Origin: Nitrospiraceae bacterium | GTDB lineage: Bacteria; Nitrospirota; Nitrospiria; Nitrospirales; UBA8639 | Length of the DNA: 15,808 nucleotides | Direction of reading: 5' to 3' | Assembly (NCBI GenBank): GCA_003523945.1 | Contig: DOFS01000286.1 | Location: 1 to 15,808, forward strand | In this document: positions 7,669-15,392 of the stretch, one piece after another | Position numbering within the stretch: position 1 is the first letter of the stretch | Layout: every line of letters starts with the position of its first letter | Made by a program: the position numbers and the translations under genes | The notes under the pieces: model-generated | The model's database searches: none | Told to the model about the DNA's origin: nothing | Seen by the model: only the letters and a program-made list of their open reading frames with translations

Positions 7669-8673
7669 TTATATGCCCACGGCGTGCGGAATGGATTGCT
7701 TAGCTTCCTTGGCGTGGAAACATGTTTGACGATACCAATGAGTCGTCCGACGCAATCCTTCCATCAATGAGATTTTTGGAGTAAAGCCTAAAAGCCTCTT
7801 TGCCTTGCTTACCTCAATCAATCGAATTGGTATCATGGAAGGTTTTGTGGGATTCACGACCACATGCGCCTCCTGGAATCCGTCAACCTCCAGAAGAGTA
7901 TTCAACACCTCCCTCACACGACACCCTTTTCCATATCCAATATTCACCGGGTCGAACCGGTCTAACCGGACCATCGCTAATAGCAAGGCATCAACGAAAT
8001 CATCCACATAAATCAAATCCCTAACATCATCCCCCGTCCCCCACACCTCCAGAGGATCGTGGCGTTCAATAACTTTCCGGGTAAGAGCCGCGGTCACGTG
8101 GGACCGCTCAAAATCGAATTTGTCATATGGTCCATAGACATTGGATGGCCTCACGACCACCGTATTCATCGGATCCTTAATTTTTTCGGAATAGATACGG
8201 CACAATACCTCCCCATACCGTTTCATCCATCCCACGCTGAAGTAAGCTTCATACGGATCCCCGGCAAACATTTCCTCCTCTGATACCTGCCTATCTCCGC
8301 TAGGTGGATAGGCCGCACTACTACTGACAAATAGAAACTTCTTTACCTTTACTTGGTAGGAAGCTTCCAACATCTGGGCGTTCATCACCACATTCGGCGT
8401 CACATGGGCCAAGGGCTGGGTCGCCATGACCGCCGCGCCTGAGGTATTTGCTGCACACATGAAGACATAATCGATGCCCTCTACGACCCGGCGACAATCT
8501 TCCATCTTCGTCAAATCCGCTTTGACATATTCCAGGCGCTGATGTTCAAATTGCGGGCTACGTACATGTAACGTCCCACGCACGTGACTCCCCCCTTCTA
8601 CCAACCGCTTAGCAATATTGGTCCCCAAAAAACCTCCGGCACCTGTGACTAAGACTTTGCTACCCTTAAACAT
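7669..8673 (-). CDS. NAD-dependent epimerase/dehydratase family protein (extended SDR), third paralogue
   Basis: From the ATG at 8673 the protein has 334 residues, normal for extended SDRs acting on nucleotide sugars. Residues 7-17 are VLVTGAGGFLG, the NAD(P)-binding GxxGxxG loop. FLFVSSSAAYP (113-123) holds the active-site Ser region. RPSNVYGPYDKFD (175-187) and VWGTGDDVRDLIYVDD (210-225) resemble GDP-L-fucose synthase-type enzymes. The usual YxxxK is changed to VGWMK (147-151), so Lys is kept but the catalytic Tyr is not at its place; a Tyr lies seven residues before the Lys. An upstream TTG at 8703 would add ten residues, but AAGGAG lies six bases before the 8673 ATG, and that start puts the Rossmann strand where the family has it. 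The gene overlaps the RmlC-like gene by eight bases. The substrate is unknown. Confidence 0.88.
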   Translation of the reverse strand: MFKGSKVLVTGAGGFLGTNIAKRLVEGGSHVRGTLHVRSPQFEHQRLEYVKADLTKMEDCRRVVEGIDYVFMCAANTSGAAVMATQPLAHVTPNVVMNAQMLEASYQVKVKKFLFVSSSAAYPPSGDRQVSEEEMFAGDPYEAYFSVGWMKRYGEVLCRIYSEKIKDPMNTVVVRPSNVYGPYDKFDFERSHVTAALTRKVIERHDPLEVWGTGDDVRDLIYVDDFVDALLLAMVRLDRFDPVNIGYGKGCRVREVLNTLLEVDGFQEAHVVVNPTKPSMIPIRLIEVSKAKRLLGFTPKISLMEGLRRTTHWYRQTCFHAKEAKQSIPHAVGI

Positions 8674-9226
8674 GAGCCACTCCTTCATCCCGTTGGGAAA
8701 CAATTGGTTGTTTCACCGGCCACCAGATTCCTAAAGTCGGGTCATTCCACAGCACTGTAAATTGCCCTTCACGGTTATAGTTGGTCGTTTGCTTGTAGTG
8801 AAAAATCGCCTGATTGGATAGAACCAGATGTGCATTTCCAAATTTTGGTGGGATCAACACTTGGCGTCGATTGTGATCTGAAAGCGTAAATGATTCCCAC
8901 TGCCGATACTGCGGGGACATGGGATCCAAATTGACCACGACCAAATAAAATTTTCCCCACAAACATGACACCAACTTCCAGGTCTCTTGGTCTCCATGAA
9001 TGCCTCGCAATACATTCCTGCCAGACACCGAGATGTCGTCCTGCACAAATTGCATGTCAATTCCGGCCTGCCGATAGAGATCTTCGTTAAATGTTTCAAC
9101 ATACGTCCCCCGAAAATCTTCAAAAATTGTCGGTGGCGTCACTAATCTCACGCCGTTTAAGCGGCAGGAAAAGACCTCTAAATTACGAGGAGACGAAATA
9201 GTTTTTCCGCTTAAGATATTCATCAT
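8666..9226 (-). CDS. RmlC-like nucleotide-sugar 3,5-epimerase family protein
   Basis: The 186-residue length and motif order fit the dTDP-4-dehydrorhamnose 3,5-epimerase cupin family. FEDFRGTYVETFN (35-47) corresponds to the family's start motif. NVLRGIHGDQETWKLV (71-86) contains the catalytic His77 and a following Lys. LIPPKFGNAHLVLS (124-137) is the cupin strand. FHYKQTTNY (142-150) carries the probable catalytic Tyr144. LWNDPTLGIWWPV (159-171) is the C-terminal signature. Family members epimerise C3 and/or C5 of 4-keto nucleotide sugars; relatives act on GDP-heptose derivatives. GIHGDQ replaces the more usual GLHYQ, so the substrate may not be dTDP-4-keto-rhamnose. It overlaps the upstream SDR by 44 bases and has GGAG four or seven bases before its two tandem ATG codons. 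No rmlA, rmlB or rmlD is seen, so I do not call it rmlC. Confidence 0.88.
   Translation of the reverse strand: MMNILSGKTISSPRNLEVFSCRLNGVRLVTPPTIFEDFRGTYVETFNEDLYRQAGIDMQFVQDDISVSGRNVLRGIHGDQETWKLVSCLWGKFYLVVVNLDPMSPQYRQWESFTLSDHNRRQVLIPPKFGNAHLVLSNQAIFHYKQTTNYNREGQFTVLWNDPTLGIWWPVKQPIVSQRDEGVAHV
8680..8685 (-). promoter_or_regulatory. Ribosome binding site AAGGAG deciding the start at 8673
   Basis: AAGGAG lies six bases before the ATG at 8673, inside the 3' end of the RmlC-like gene. It favours this start over the TTG at 8703 and the ATG at 8688, and gives an eight-base gene overlap, which implies translational coupling. Confidence 0.75.
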
Positions 9227-10223
9227 GATGCTCCACGTACCATTCCCATGTATGCTGTAAACCCTCCTGAAGACTCATCTGGGGGTTGTACCCAAGTAGA
9301 TTCTTTGCCAATGAAATATCCATCACCCGCCGGGAAAATCCGCTGGGTTTGGCGCTGTCAAATTGAGCCCGGAAAGGCACAATCGATTGAAGGGCTTGCA
9401 CCAATTCTTTGATGGTATAGCCCACACCACTACCTAAGTTGACATACCGACCGCCCGTTCCATGGTACAAGGCAAGAATCACTCCATCAGCCACGTCACC
9501 ACTATAGGCAAAATCCCGAACGGCAGTGCCATCTCCCCAAATGACCACGGGATCCTCTTTGGCAAAGATTCGCCGCATTAGGGTGGGAATCACCATGGCA
9601 TTGGTAGGATCAAAATTATCCCAGGGTCCATAGACATTGCATGGACGCACAACGGCATAGTGCTTCAGGCCAAACTGTATCTGATAGGCGCGAATTTGGA
9701 GTTCAGCCATTCGTTTGGCCCATCCCGGAAACATATCCATTGGTGGCCCCTCATTTTCACCATCCTGTTCCTTGAAAATTTCTGCACTCGCGTAGGCTCC
9801 AATGGATGAGGTATAGACCACCCGATCAACCTTATTCAGACGACAGGCCTCCAACATATTTGTATTCATCATCAACAGGGGGACAAAAAAACTTGCAGGC
9901 TTTGTTTTGGTTACCTCAATGGAGCCTTTTATTCCCGCCACGTGAAACACACAATCCATGTCCTTCACCATACGTTTGCAAAATTCGAAATCGCAGAGAT
10001 CCCCTTTCACATATTCCACCCTGTCTTCGACGTGGTTCTCATCAAGAGACACATTCCGAACGGTAGCTCCGGCCTGCAACAACCGACTCACGATTTGCCG
10101 TCCAATTAATCCGCTTCCTCCAGTGACCAGGACACTTTTGCCTTCAAAATACCGAAGAATCGGAACAGAGATCATCGTGCTGTTTTGAACCTCGATCCCG
10201 CCAGACAGAAAACTCATATTCAC
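9183..10223 (-). CDS. NAD-dependent epimerase/dehydratase family protein (extended SDR), second paralogue
   Basis: This is an extended SDR of 346 residues. VLVTGGSGLIG (31-41) is the dinucleotide loop, VVYTSSIGAYA (135-145) the active-site Ser region, and RPCNVYGPWDNFD (193-205) and VIWGDGTAVRDFAY (227-240) the nucleotide-sugar binding motifs, closest in style to GDP-fucose synthase or UDP-sugar 4-epimerase relatives. The expected YxxxK reads PGWAK (166-170), with Pro in place of the catalytic Tyr. A roughly 25-residue N-terminal extension precedes the Rossmann strand. GGAGG (10232-10228) serves the GTG at 10223 with a four-base spacer, or the ATG two codons later with ten; either start is possible. 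The GTG overlaps the dioxygenase stop as GTGA. The enzyme probably works with the adjoining RmlC-like epimerase. The exact reaction cannot be read from the sequence. Confidence 0.88.
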   Translation of the reverse strand: MNMSFLSGGIEVQNSTMISVPILRYFEGKSVLVTGGSGLIGRQIVSRLLQAGATVRNVSLDENHVEDRVEYVKGDLCDFEFCKRMVKDMDCVFHVAGIKGSIEVTKTKPASFFVPLLMMNTNMLEACRLNKVDRVVYTSSIGAYASAEIFKEQDGENEGPPMDMFPGWAKRMAELQIRAYQIQFGLKHYAVVRPCNVYGPWDNFDPTNAMVIPTLMRRIFAKEDPVVIWGDGTAVRDFAYSGDVADGVILALYHGTGGRYVNLGSGVGYTIKELVQALQSIVPFRAQFDSAKPSGFSRRVMDISLAKNLLGYNPQMSLQEGLQHTWEWYVEHHDEYLKRKNYFVSS

Positions 10224-11197
10224 CCAACCTCCACGAGATGTTCAGCGGCTAATTGACCAAATGGGGAAAGAGCATCCCTATCCTGCTTCTTAATCAGAAT
10301 ATGAGGATGCTCAAATCCATATTCTGGATGAATACAATAGTTGACAATGAGAATACTCCGATTGGCGTTGACAGGCTTTTCTCCACGATGAATACCTGTC
10401 GTATCCGCTACAATGACATCACCCGCCTGGGCATGACACCGGATGATGGCTTCGTTACCATAAACATCCTCGATTTCGGAATCCCTGTAACGAGCTTTCT
10501 GTTCCCATCCGTTCCACTTTTTTTGGTGACTTCCTCGGACATAACAAAAAGGTCCACCACCTACATGGACATCATGTAAATACAGTAACACCTTGAAAAT
10601 TTTAAAACTTCCCCCATCCACGTGAAACAATTGCGTATCGGCGGGAGCAAGAGTGTTTCCAAAGGCATGGCGAACTTTCAGAAAGGTGACCAAAGGCACG
10701 GCTCCATAAAAGGCAGTGGCCATACCAAGAATTCCTTGGTCGAATACCACCGTGGAAATATCTTTCAGACTAACTAAGGGTTCCTTTACTCCGACGGAGG
10801 ACACCAGAGCTTCAAGAGAACCGGAGTCGTCTTGAGAGAATTGATTCGGAAAATAGTGATAGGTGCCTTCTTTCAATTCTTCTGACGTTTCCTGAGAATG
10901 TGCTCTGATAGGAGACAGGCCAACTCTGGTCTGTACGATATTCTCAACCTGGTTCCTAAGATGATTGATTAGATCTTTGGGGAAATAATTTTTGAGAATC
11001 ACATATCCATCCTGATTCAATCGACTCACAATTTCTTTATGTTCCCGGCGATAATTCGATATTGGAATGCCTAATTTACGACATCGAAAGGTTCTCCTAG
11101 CCACTTGACCAAAAAAATATTCAGCGTCCGCCTTGGATGTTGCATGCAACTTATATGGGGGTTCAGACTTTATGGATTGCGTTTCCGGCCTCTTCAT
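10220..11197 (-). CDS. PhyH-family Fe(II)/2-oxoglutarate-dependent dioxygenase
   Basis: From the ATG at 11197 the protein has 325 residues. A double-stranded beta-helix core carries the iron ligands HVD (His192, Asp194) and His270 in TTGIHRGEKP, followed by Arg280 (NANRSIL), the likely 2-oxoglutarate anchor. LNQDGYVILKNYFP (about 60-73) is the typical PhyH start of domain. Such enzymes hydroxylate or otherwise oxidise small molecules, here probably a sugar or glycan substituent (inference). A TTG at 11233 would overlap the radical SAM stop as TTGA and add 12 residues, but GGAG lies six bases before the ATG at 11197, so I prefer that start. The gene is packed between the radical SAM and SDR genes, which suggests they share a pathway. 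All metal ligands are present, so it should be active. Confidence 0.87.
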   Translation of the reverse strand: MKRPETQSIKSEPPYKLHATSKADAEYFFGQVARRTFRCRKLGIPISNYRREHKEIVSRLNQDGYVILKNYFPKDLINHLRNQVENIVQTRVGLSPIRAHSQETSEELKEGTYHYFPNQFSQDDSGSLEALVSSVGVKEPLVSLKDISTVVFDQGILGMATAFYGAVPLVTFLKVRHAFGNTLAPADTQLFHVDGGSFKIFKVLLYLHDVHVGGGPFCYVRGSHQKKWNGWEQKARYRDSEIEDVYGNEAIIRCHAQAGDVIVADTTGIHRGEKPVNANRSILIVNYCIHPEYGFEHPHILIKKQDRDALSPFGQLAAEHLVEVG

Positions 11198-11203
11198 CAG
11201 GCG

Positions 11204-11207
11204 CTCC
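11204..11207 (-). promoter_or_regulatory. Ribosome binding site GGAG deciding the dioxygenase start
   Basis: GGAG stands six bases before the ATG at 11197. The alternative TTG at 11233 has no purine-rich sequence in front of it, so the shorter protein is the better model. Confidence 0.6.
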
Positions 11208-11229
11208 GTCTTTTTCCGTATGTCTATCT

Positions 11230-12549
11230 TCAATACACCATTGCCCGCTCATTCAACCACTGTTGCATCTCTTGAATGTTGCGTTGAATTTGCTCTCGCG
11301 AAAAGGTTTTACCCCACCGGTTTTCCGGTTCGTATTCAAACGGCAACCCCACCTCTTCCTGGTCGCCAAACCGATATAACAAGTGGGCATGACGACTCCA
11401 ATCCTGATCGATGTAACGAATCCCGTATTGGCCTGGGTTGTTAAAAATGGGAGATCCGGGAACGGGGCAAAATCCTGAAAGGCCAACATAATCCGGCTTG
11501 GTTTCCTCAATAAATCTCATGGTTTTTTCGACGATATCCGGGGGTTCCCCAGGCAGCCCAAAAATCAGACACATCTTGATTCGAATGCCAATTCTCTGAC
11601 ATTGTTCAATGCAATGACGAATCTGAGTTTGTGTCTGCCATCCCTTATTGATAATTTTCATGACCTGATCGTCGACGGTTTCGACACCAATGGCCAGTTC
11701 CTGGCATCCAGATTCACCTGCCCGGATGAGTTGCTGGTCTGTCGCCATGGTCGTCGTTTGTCCACGCCAGATCACATCACTTTCTCCCAGGACATTAAAC
11801 AGGGTTGTCGAAAGGCGTTCATTGGGGAGAATAATGACTTCGTCTCGAAAGTTAATCCCTCGGACACCATAGGTGTCTTTAAGATAGGTGATTTCCGCCT
11901 TCATCATTTCCGGATTTCTTACCTGAAAAAACCCTGGAACGTTATACACACAAAAGCCACATTTATAGGCGCACCCCCGTGAAAAATGCACAGAAGTCCC
12001 ACGCACACCTCCATATTGGGCGAACAAGAGGTCATTGACGATGGAGGATTCCGGCAGAAATTCTCGTCGAGGATAGGGCGTATGAGAAAAAGAAGCCTCC
12101 GTGTATTTTTGCCGGTAGATCATTTTGAGATCTCCAGCTTCAATATCGCGAATCAGTTGCGTCAGAGAATGCTCCCCAGGCCCCACGACCACCGCATCGA
12201 AAATCTTTATACATTCTTCTGTGCACATATCCACATGAGTTCCCCCTGCGACATGAAGGGAAGAAGGAAATTGTCGGCGCAAAAGATCCACAATTCCTTT
12301 GATTTCCACGCTATCCCCAGATTTCATAATCCAATACATAAACACATCATGTCCGGGAATCTCCCGAACCCGCTCCGGGAGGGTCTCCCCTCTCAGCCCT
12401 CGCAAATCAATCAGCTCGACCTGATGATGACCCTTCTCTGAAAATTCCTTCTCGAGAACCGTGGCGTAATACAGCTCCCATAAGGGTTGCAATTTGAAGG
12501 GGTTTTCCCAGTAATGCCAGCTTGGAACCACGACTCCAATTCGAAACAT
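11230..12549 (-). CDS. Radical SAM protein with B12-binding-like N-terminal domain
   Basis: This 439-residue protein has an N-terminal Rossmann-like region (about 1-140; LHVAGGTHVDM at 98-108 and VVVGPGEHSL at 120-129) of the kind found before BchE/class B radical SAM domains. The radical SAM core follows from about residue 180. The [4Fe-4S] ligands are Cys193, Cys197 and Cys200 in SRGCAYKCGFC. Core strands include GINFRDEV, ELAIGVETVDDQV and KMCLIFGLPGEP. No DxHxxG motif is seen, so base-off cobalamin binding is doubtful. Members include C-methyltransferases, cyclases and other radical enzymes; the reaction here is unknown. In this setting a sugar or glycan carbon is a reasonable target (inference). 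The ATG has AGGG seven bases upstream. The gene starts nine bases after the preceding SDR and is followed closely by the dioxygenase. Confidence 0.88.
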   Translation of the reverse strand: MFRIGVVVPSWHYWENPFKLQPLWELYYATVLEKEFSEKGHHQVELIDLRGLRGETLPERVREIPGHDVFMYWIMKSGDSVEIKGIVDLLRRQFPSSLHVAGGTHVDMCTEECIKIFDAVVVGPGEHSLTQLIRDIEAGDLKMIYRQKYTEASFSHTPYPRREFLPESSIVNDLLFAQYGGVRGTSVHFSRGCAYKCGFCVYNVPGFFQVRNPEMMKAEITYLKDTYGVRGINFRDEVIILPNERLSTTLFNVLGESDVIWRGQTTTMATDQQLIRAGESGCQELAIGVETVDDQVMKIINKGWQTQTQIRHCIEQCQRIGIRIKMCLIFGLPGEPPDIVEKTMRFIEETKPDYVGLSGFCPVPGSPIFNNPGQYGIRYIDQDWSRHAHLLYRFGDQEEVGLPFEYEPENRWGKTFSREQIQRNIQEMQQWLNERAMVY

Positions 12550-12558
12550 TTCAGTACC

Positions 12559-13638
12559 CTATTTTTGGCCAAGAACCGGTATTAGGAATGACTTCTTTTC
12601 ACGACGTAGACCTCTGGCCACTTGGCCCGAAGATTCCGTAATCCTGGCGTTCCGATACCATGCCATCGTTTTTCGAAGTCCTTGCTCGATAGAGGTTTTC
12701 GCCCTGAATTTCAGCACCTCTTTCGCTTTTGTACAGTCGATCTCCCGTCTCATGACCGGCAAACCTACATCCCCACGATGAACAACATTCACATGTCCTT
12801 GAGATTCCCACTTAAGCATGACTTCCAATAATTGGTTCAAGGAAAAGGTTTGGCCACTTCCGATATTCAACGCCACCGATCCGGAGGTCTCCTGGGCAGC
12901 TATCAGACAGGCATCAACGACATCATCAATAAAGATATAATCCCGTTCATCCTCCCCACTACCCCAGACTTCAATGTGCGCGTGTCTTTCCAGCACACGT
13001 CGCATTAAGGCCGGCAAAGCATGGCACGTCTCAAATTTGAAATCGTCATAGGGTCCGTACATCCCCGTCGGACGGAGCGAGGCCACGGTCAGGCGACCAT
13101 TCGATCGCCGGGCATAGAGTTCGCCAAGTTTTTCCACATACCGGGACATCCATCCCACCGCCTCATACGGAAAGGGGGGGTCCTCATCAAAAAACTCATC
13201 TTCCCGTAAAGCCGTGCCACGGGATGGATACCCTGTCGCACTACTCAGCCACACATAAGATTTCACACCGCCCCAATACGCCGCCTCCAACATATTCAGG
13301 TTCATGACGGTATTGTCCGTTACAGGCCCTACCGGATGGCTTTTTAAAATAGCGGCCGTCGAAAGCCGGCCCGCAAACATAAACACCTGATCGACATCGG
13401 TCATTACATGGCGACATTGTTCCGGGTCGCGCAAATCGGCCTGAACCAATCGTATATTGTTTCCCTGCACCACGGGCATCTTTTCGCGATAGACAGCAAT
13501 CACTCTGAGACCTGGTTGGCCTGCAACTCGGTGAAGGAAATTTGTTCCGACAAAACCTGCCGCTCCAGCTACCAGTGCAGTCATGGGAGTCGAGACAGGT
13601 CTGAATTTTGTCAGGCATTCATTCATAAGAATGGTCAC
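12559..13638 (-). CDS. NAD-dependent epimerase/dehydratase family protein (extended SDR), first paralogue, degenerate active site
   Basis: The longest model has 359 residues from a GTG at 13638. ALVAGAAGFVG (21-31) is the NAD(P) loop, VWLSSATGYP (129-138) the Ser region, RPTGMYGPYDDF (189-200) and VWGSGEDERDYIFIDD (224-239) the nucleotide-sugar motifs. It is clearly paralogous to the SDR at 7669-8673, sharing the VTxNxVMNxxMLEAxY and GPYDxFxFE patterns. The canonical YxxxK reads VGWMS (161-165), so both the Tyr and the Lys are replaced, which argues for a non-catalytic, binding or altered-mechanism role. No ribosome site stands out. ATG codons at 13626 and 13584 are alternative starts, and the last would place the Rossmann strand at the very N-terminus as usual. 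A C7 tract (coding strand) lies just before the altered motif. It starts five bases after the methyltransferase stop. Confidence 0.86.
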   Translation of the reverse strand: MTILMNECLTKFRPVSTPMTALVAGAAGFVGTNFLHRVAGQPGLRVIAVYREKMPVVQGNNIRLVQADLRDPEQCRHVMTDVDQVFMFAGRLSTAAILKSHPVGPVTDNTVMNLNMLEAAYWGGVKSYVWLSSATGYPSRGTALREDEFFDEDPPFPYEAVGWMSRYVEKLGELYARRSNGRLTVASLRPTGMYGPYDDFKFETCHALPALMRRVLERHAHIEVWGSGEDERDYIFIDDVVDACLIAAQETSGSVALNIGSGQTFSLNQLLEVMLKWESQGHVNVVHRGDVGLPVMRREIDCTKAKEVLKFRAKTSIEQGLRKTMAWYRNARITESSGQVARGLRREKKSFLIPVLGQK

Positions 13639-13643
13639 AATAA

Positions 13644-14594
13644 TTAGGAGGCTCGGTAGTATTGCTTCATCCTGTTAAAAAACTGGCTCAAGGCCTCCTG
13701 AATTTTTTTGGGGTACCGTATACCGGCCAGAAACCCTTTCTGGGATGACGCATGTACCTCTAGGGTCGAATCGTTATTCCAATGTTGGAGTAAACGGACG
13801 GTGTGCATAAATCCGTCTTCTGATTTTGTCCAAGCACTACTTTGGACCATCCCGGTAAACCCCCACGGCCCTTCTTTGAGCAGGTAATGAACCCCATCAA
13901 GATCAGACACGACCTTCGGAACAAATGGGCTGGTAAAGAGTTGTTCTAACCCGTTCTCGGTAAATTCCAATAAAGGATAATCTTCCTTGCGAACAAAAAT
14001 GCAATTGGAAACCAAATGGGCGACGAGTTCATAGCCTTTGGCCTTCGCTAACTCCACCATGGCCAAGGCACTGGATCCGATTCGTTTTCCTGGGTCGGTT
14101 TGTATGAACAACACATCCGGACTCATACTGGCATTCACTTCAATAATGACAACCCGGGGACGGTATCCTTGCAACGCAGCCCAGAGTCGGTAATCCATGC
14201 CATCGATATCAATGGAGAGCAAATCAAAATCGTAGGGCACTCCCGTATTTTCGAGAAGGATATCAATCGAACGTTCCTCGGAGACCATCTCATGTTTGCA
14301 GCAGACATCAGTCCGGTGTTGATACAAAGTCGCCAGTTTTTCAAAATGTTCCTGATTCGCTTCAATGAGCACCCCATTCCATTGTTTTTGATAAACCCAC
14401 CGCCAGGAGTTACTTAAGAAATTCCCATCGTGCGCACCAATATCCACACACCAACGGTTGGCCATTCCAATTCTTTCAAAAATTTTTTCGACTACCCCAT
14501 CTTCCCCATGCTGGGTTGTCACATTCGAACGGTGGTCATACACCCAGGGAAGGTTGCCATGAATAATGGGCATATCGGAAGTTACAGTAGTCAT
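13644..14594 (-). CDS. FkbM-type SAM-dependent methyltransferase with C-terminal extension
   Basis: The protein has 316 residues. WCVDIGAHDGNFLSNS (48-63) is the SAM-binding motif I, GVLIEANQEHFEKL (74-87) the acidic strand, and FDLLSIDIDGMDYRLW (123-138) with VVIIEVN (148-154) the later core strands typical of FkbM-like O-methyltransferases. FkbM relatives methylate hydroxyl groups on polyketides and on sugars of surface glycans. Residues about 215-316 form an extra region with many Trp and His residues that I do not recognise; it may recognise the acceptor. The ATG at 14594 has AAGGAAGGAAA upstream with a rather long spacer. It follows the TylF-like gene by 45 bases, the largest gap within the operon, and is followed after five bases by an SDR. 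Confidence 0.8.
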   Translation of the reverse strand: MTTVTSDMPIIHGNLPWVYDHRSNVTTQHGEDGVVEKIFERIGMANRWCVDIGAHDGNFLSNSWRWVYQKQWNGVLIEANQEHFEKLATLYQHRTDVCCKHEMVSEERSIDILLENTGVPYDFDLLSIDIDGMDYRLWAALQGYRPRVVIIEVNASMSPDVLFIQTDPGKRIGSSALAMVELAKAKGYELVAHLVSNCIFVRKEDYPLLEFTENGLEQLFTSPFVPKVVSDLDGVHYLLKEGPWGFTGMVQSSAWTKSEDGFMHTVRLLQHWNNDSTLEVHASSQKGFLAGIRYPKKIQEALSQFFNRMKQYYRAS

Positions 14595-14639
14595 AAGACA
14601 AAAAATTTCCTTCCTTATGATTGCTTGATTGAACTGAAA

Positions 14640-15392
14640 TTACTCAACTACAAAATATGACACTCTTGAGGCATACTGGTACCGCTTAAGACGAACGGCA
14701 TTCAAGCCAAACACTTCCATGAGTGCGGTCGTTTCGCCTGGTGAATCAGGGTCATTAAGTTCATCAAACACCACCACACTGCCTTTAGTAAGCCGTGGCC
14801 GGATCGCCTCTAAGCAGGCTTTCGTGGGCTCATATAAATCGAAATCAAAATAGGCCATGGCCACAATGGTTTCAGGATGGGCTATCAAATATCGGGGAAC
14901 CTCCATGGTTGCATTCCCTGCGCACAGCTCAAATTTTTTAATGTGTCCCAGAGGATTAGCCTGTTCATGCACGTGGAGCACTTTTTCTAAGTAGGTGGCA
15001 TACCCCTCCGTGACCGACAAATGGCCATCCTGCCATTTATCCCCATCGTATTGGGATACGGACGGGAATCCAGAAAACGTATCGAATCCGATAATTTTTC
15101 GATGACGATTAAACGGCTCATACAAACCCCTAAGAGCGGCCAAAACCCCGAGGTTTTGACCCCATCGAGTACCGAACTCCATGATGACGCCTTGGACATC
15201 AATGATCTGTCGGTATATGTAATCCAAAAAAAGCAGCCGCCCTAAATTTTTTGATTCCAGAAACAATCCTAAATTGGATAAAAGTTGATCCGAGGGAATG
15301 GGAGACGACCCGAGAAGATGAGCCAGAGTCGCACGATTAGCAACTTCTTCTGGGCTGGCATAGGTGTCTAAGGTCAGATTTGATTGAGTCAT
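14640..15392 (-). CDS. TylF/macrocin-type O-methyltransferase family protein
   Basis: The protein has 250 residues, the usual family length. IMEFGTRWGQNLGVLAAL (70-87) is the SAM-binding loop, KIIGFDTFSGFPS (99-111) a typical family motif, and YFDFDLYEPTK (181-191) together with VVFDELNDPDSPGE (207-220) supply the acidic residues that bind the divalent metal in TylF and its relatives. Such enzymes methylate sugar hydroxyls in glycosylated natural products and surface polysaccharides. The sequence lacks any signal peptide and is expected to be cytoplasmic. The ATG overlaps the stop of the upstream ParB-like gene (ATGA), and GAAGG lies about ten bases before it, so the two genes are translationally coupled. 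Two methyltransferase genes in a row suggest a methylated, possibly chain-terminating, sugar (inference). Confidence 0.85.
   Translation of the reverse strand: MTQSNLTLDTYASPEEVANRATLAHLLGSSPIPSDQLLSNLGLFLESKNLGRLLFLDYIYRQIIDVQGVIMEFGTRWGQNLGVLAALRGLYEPFNRHRKIIGFDTFSGFPSVSQYDGDKWQDGHLSVTEGYATYLEKVLHVHEQANPLGHIKKFELCAGNATMEVPRYLIAHPETIVAMAYFDFDLYEPTKACLEAIRPRLTKGSVVVFDELNDPDSPGETTALMEVFGLNAVRLKRYQYASRVSYFVVE

Noticed and set aside
7669..10223. A complete dTDP-rhamnose pathway (rmlB, rmlC, rmlD)
   Set aside because: Only the RmlC-like protein fits. The SDRs resemble GDP-fucose synthase or epimerase relatives with altered active sites, and no rmlA-type nucleotidyltransferase is present.
11986..12441. 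Plus-strand open frame of 151 codons opposite the radical SAM gene
   Set aside because: The minus-strand protein carries the CxxxCxxC motif and full family pattern; the plus frame has no recognisable domain and is a shadow.
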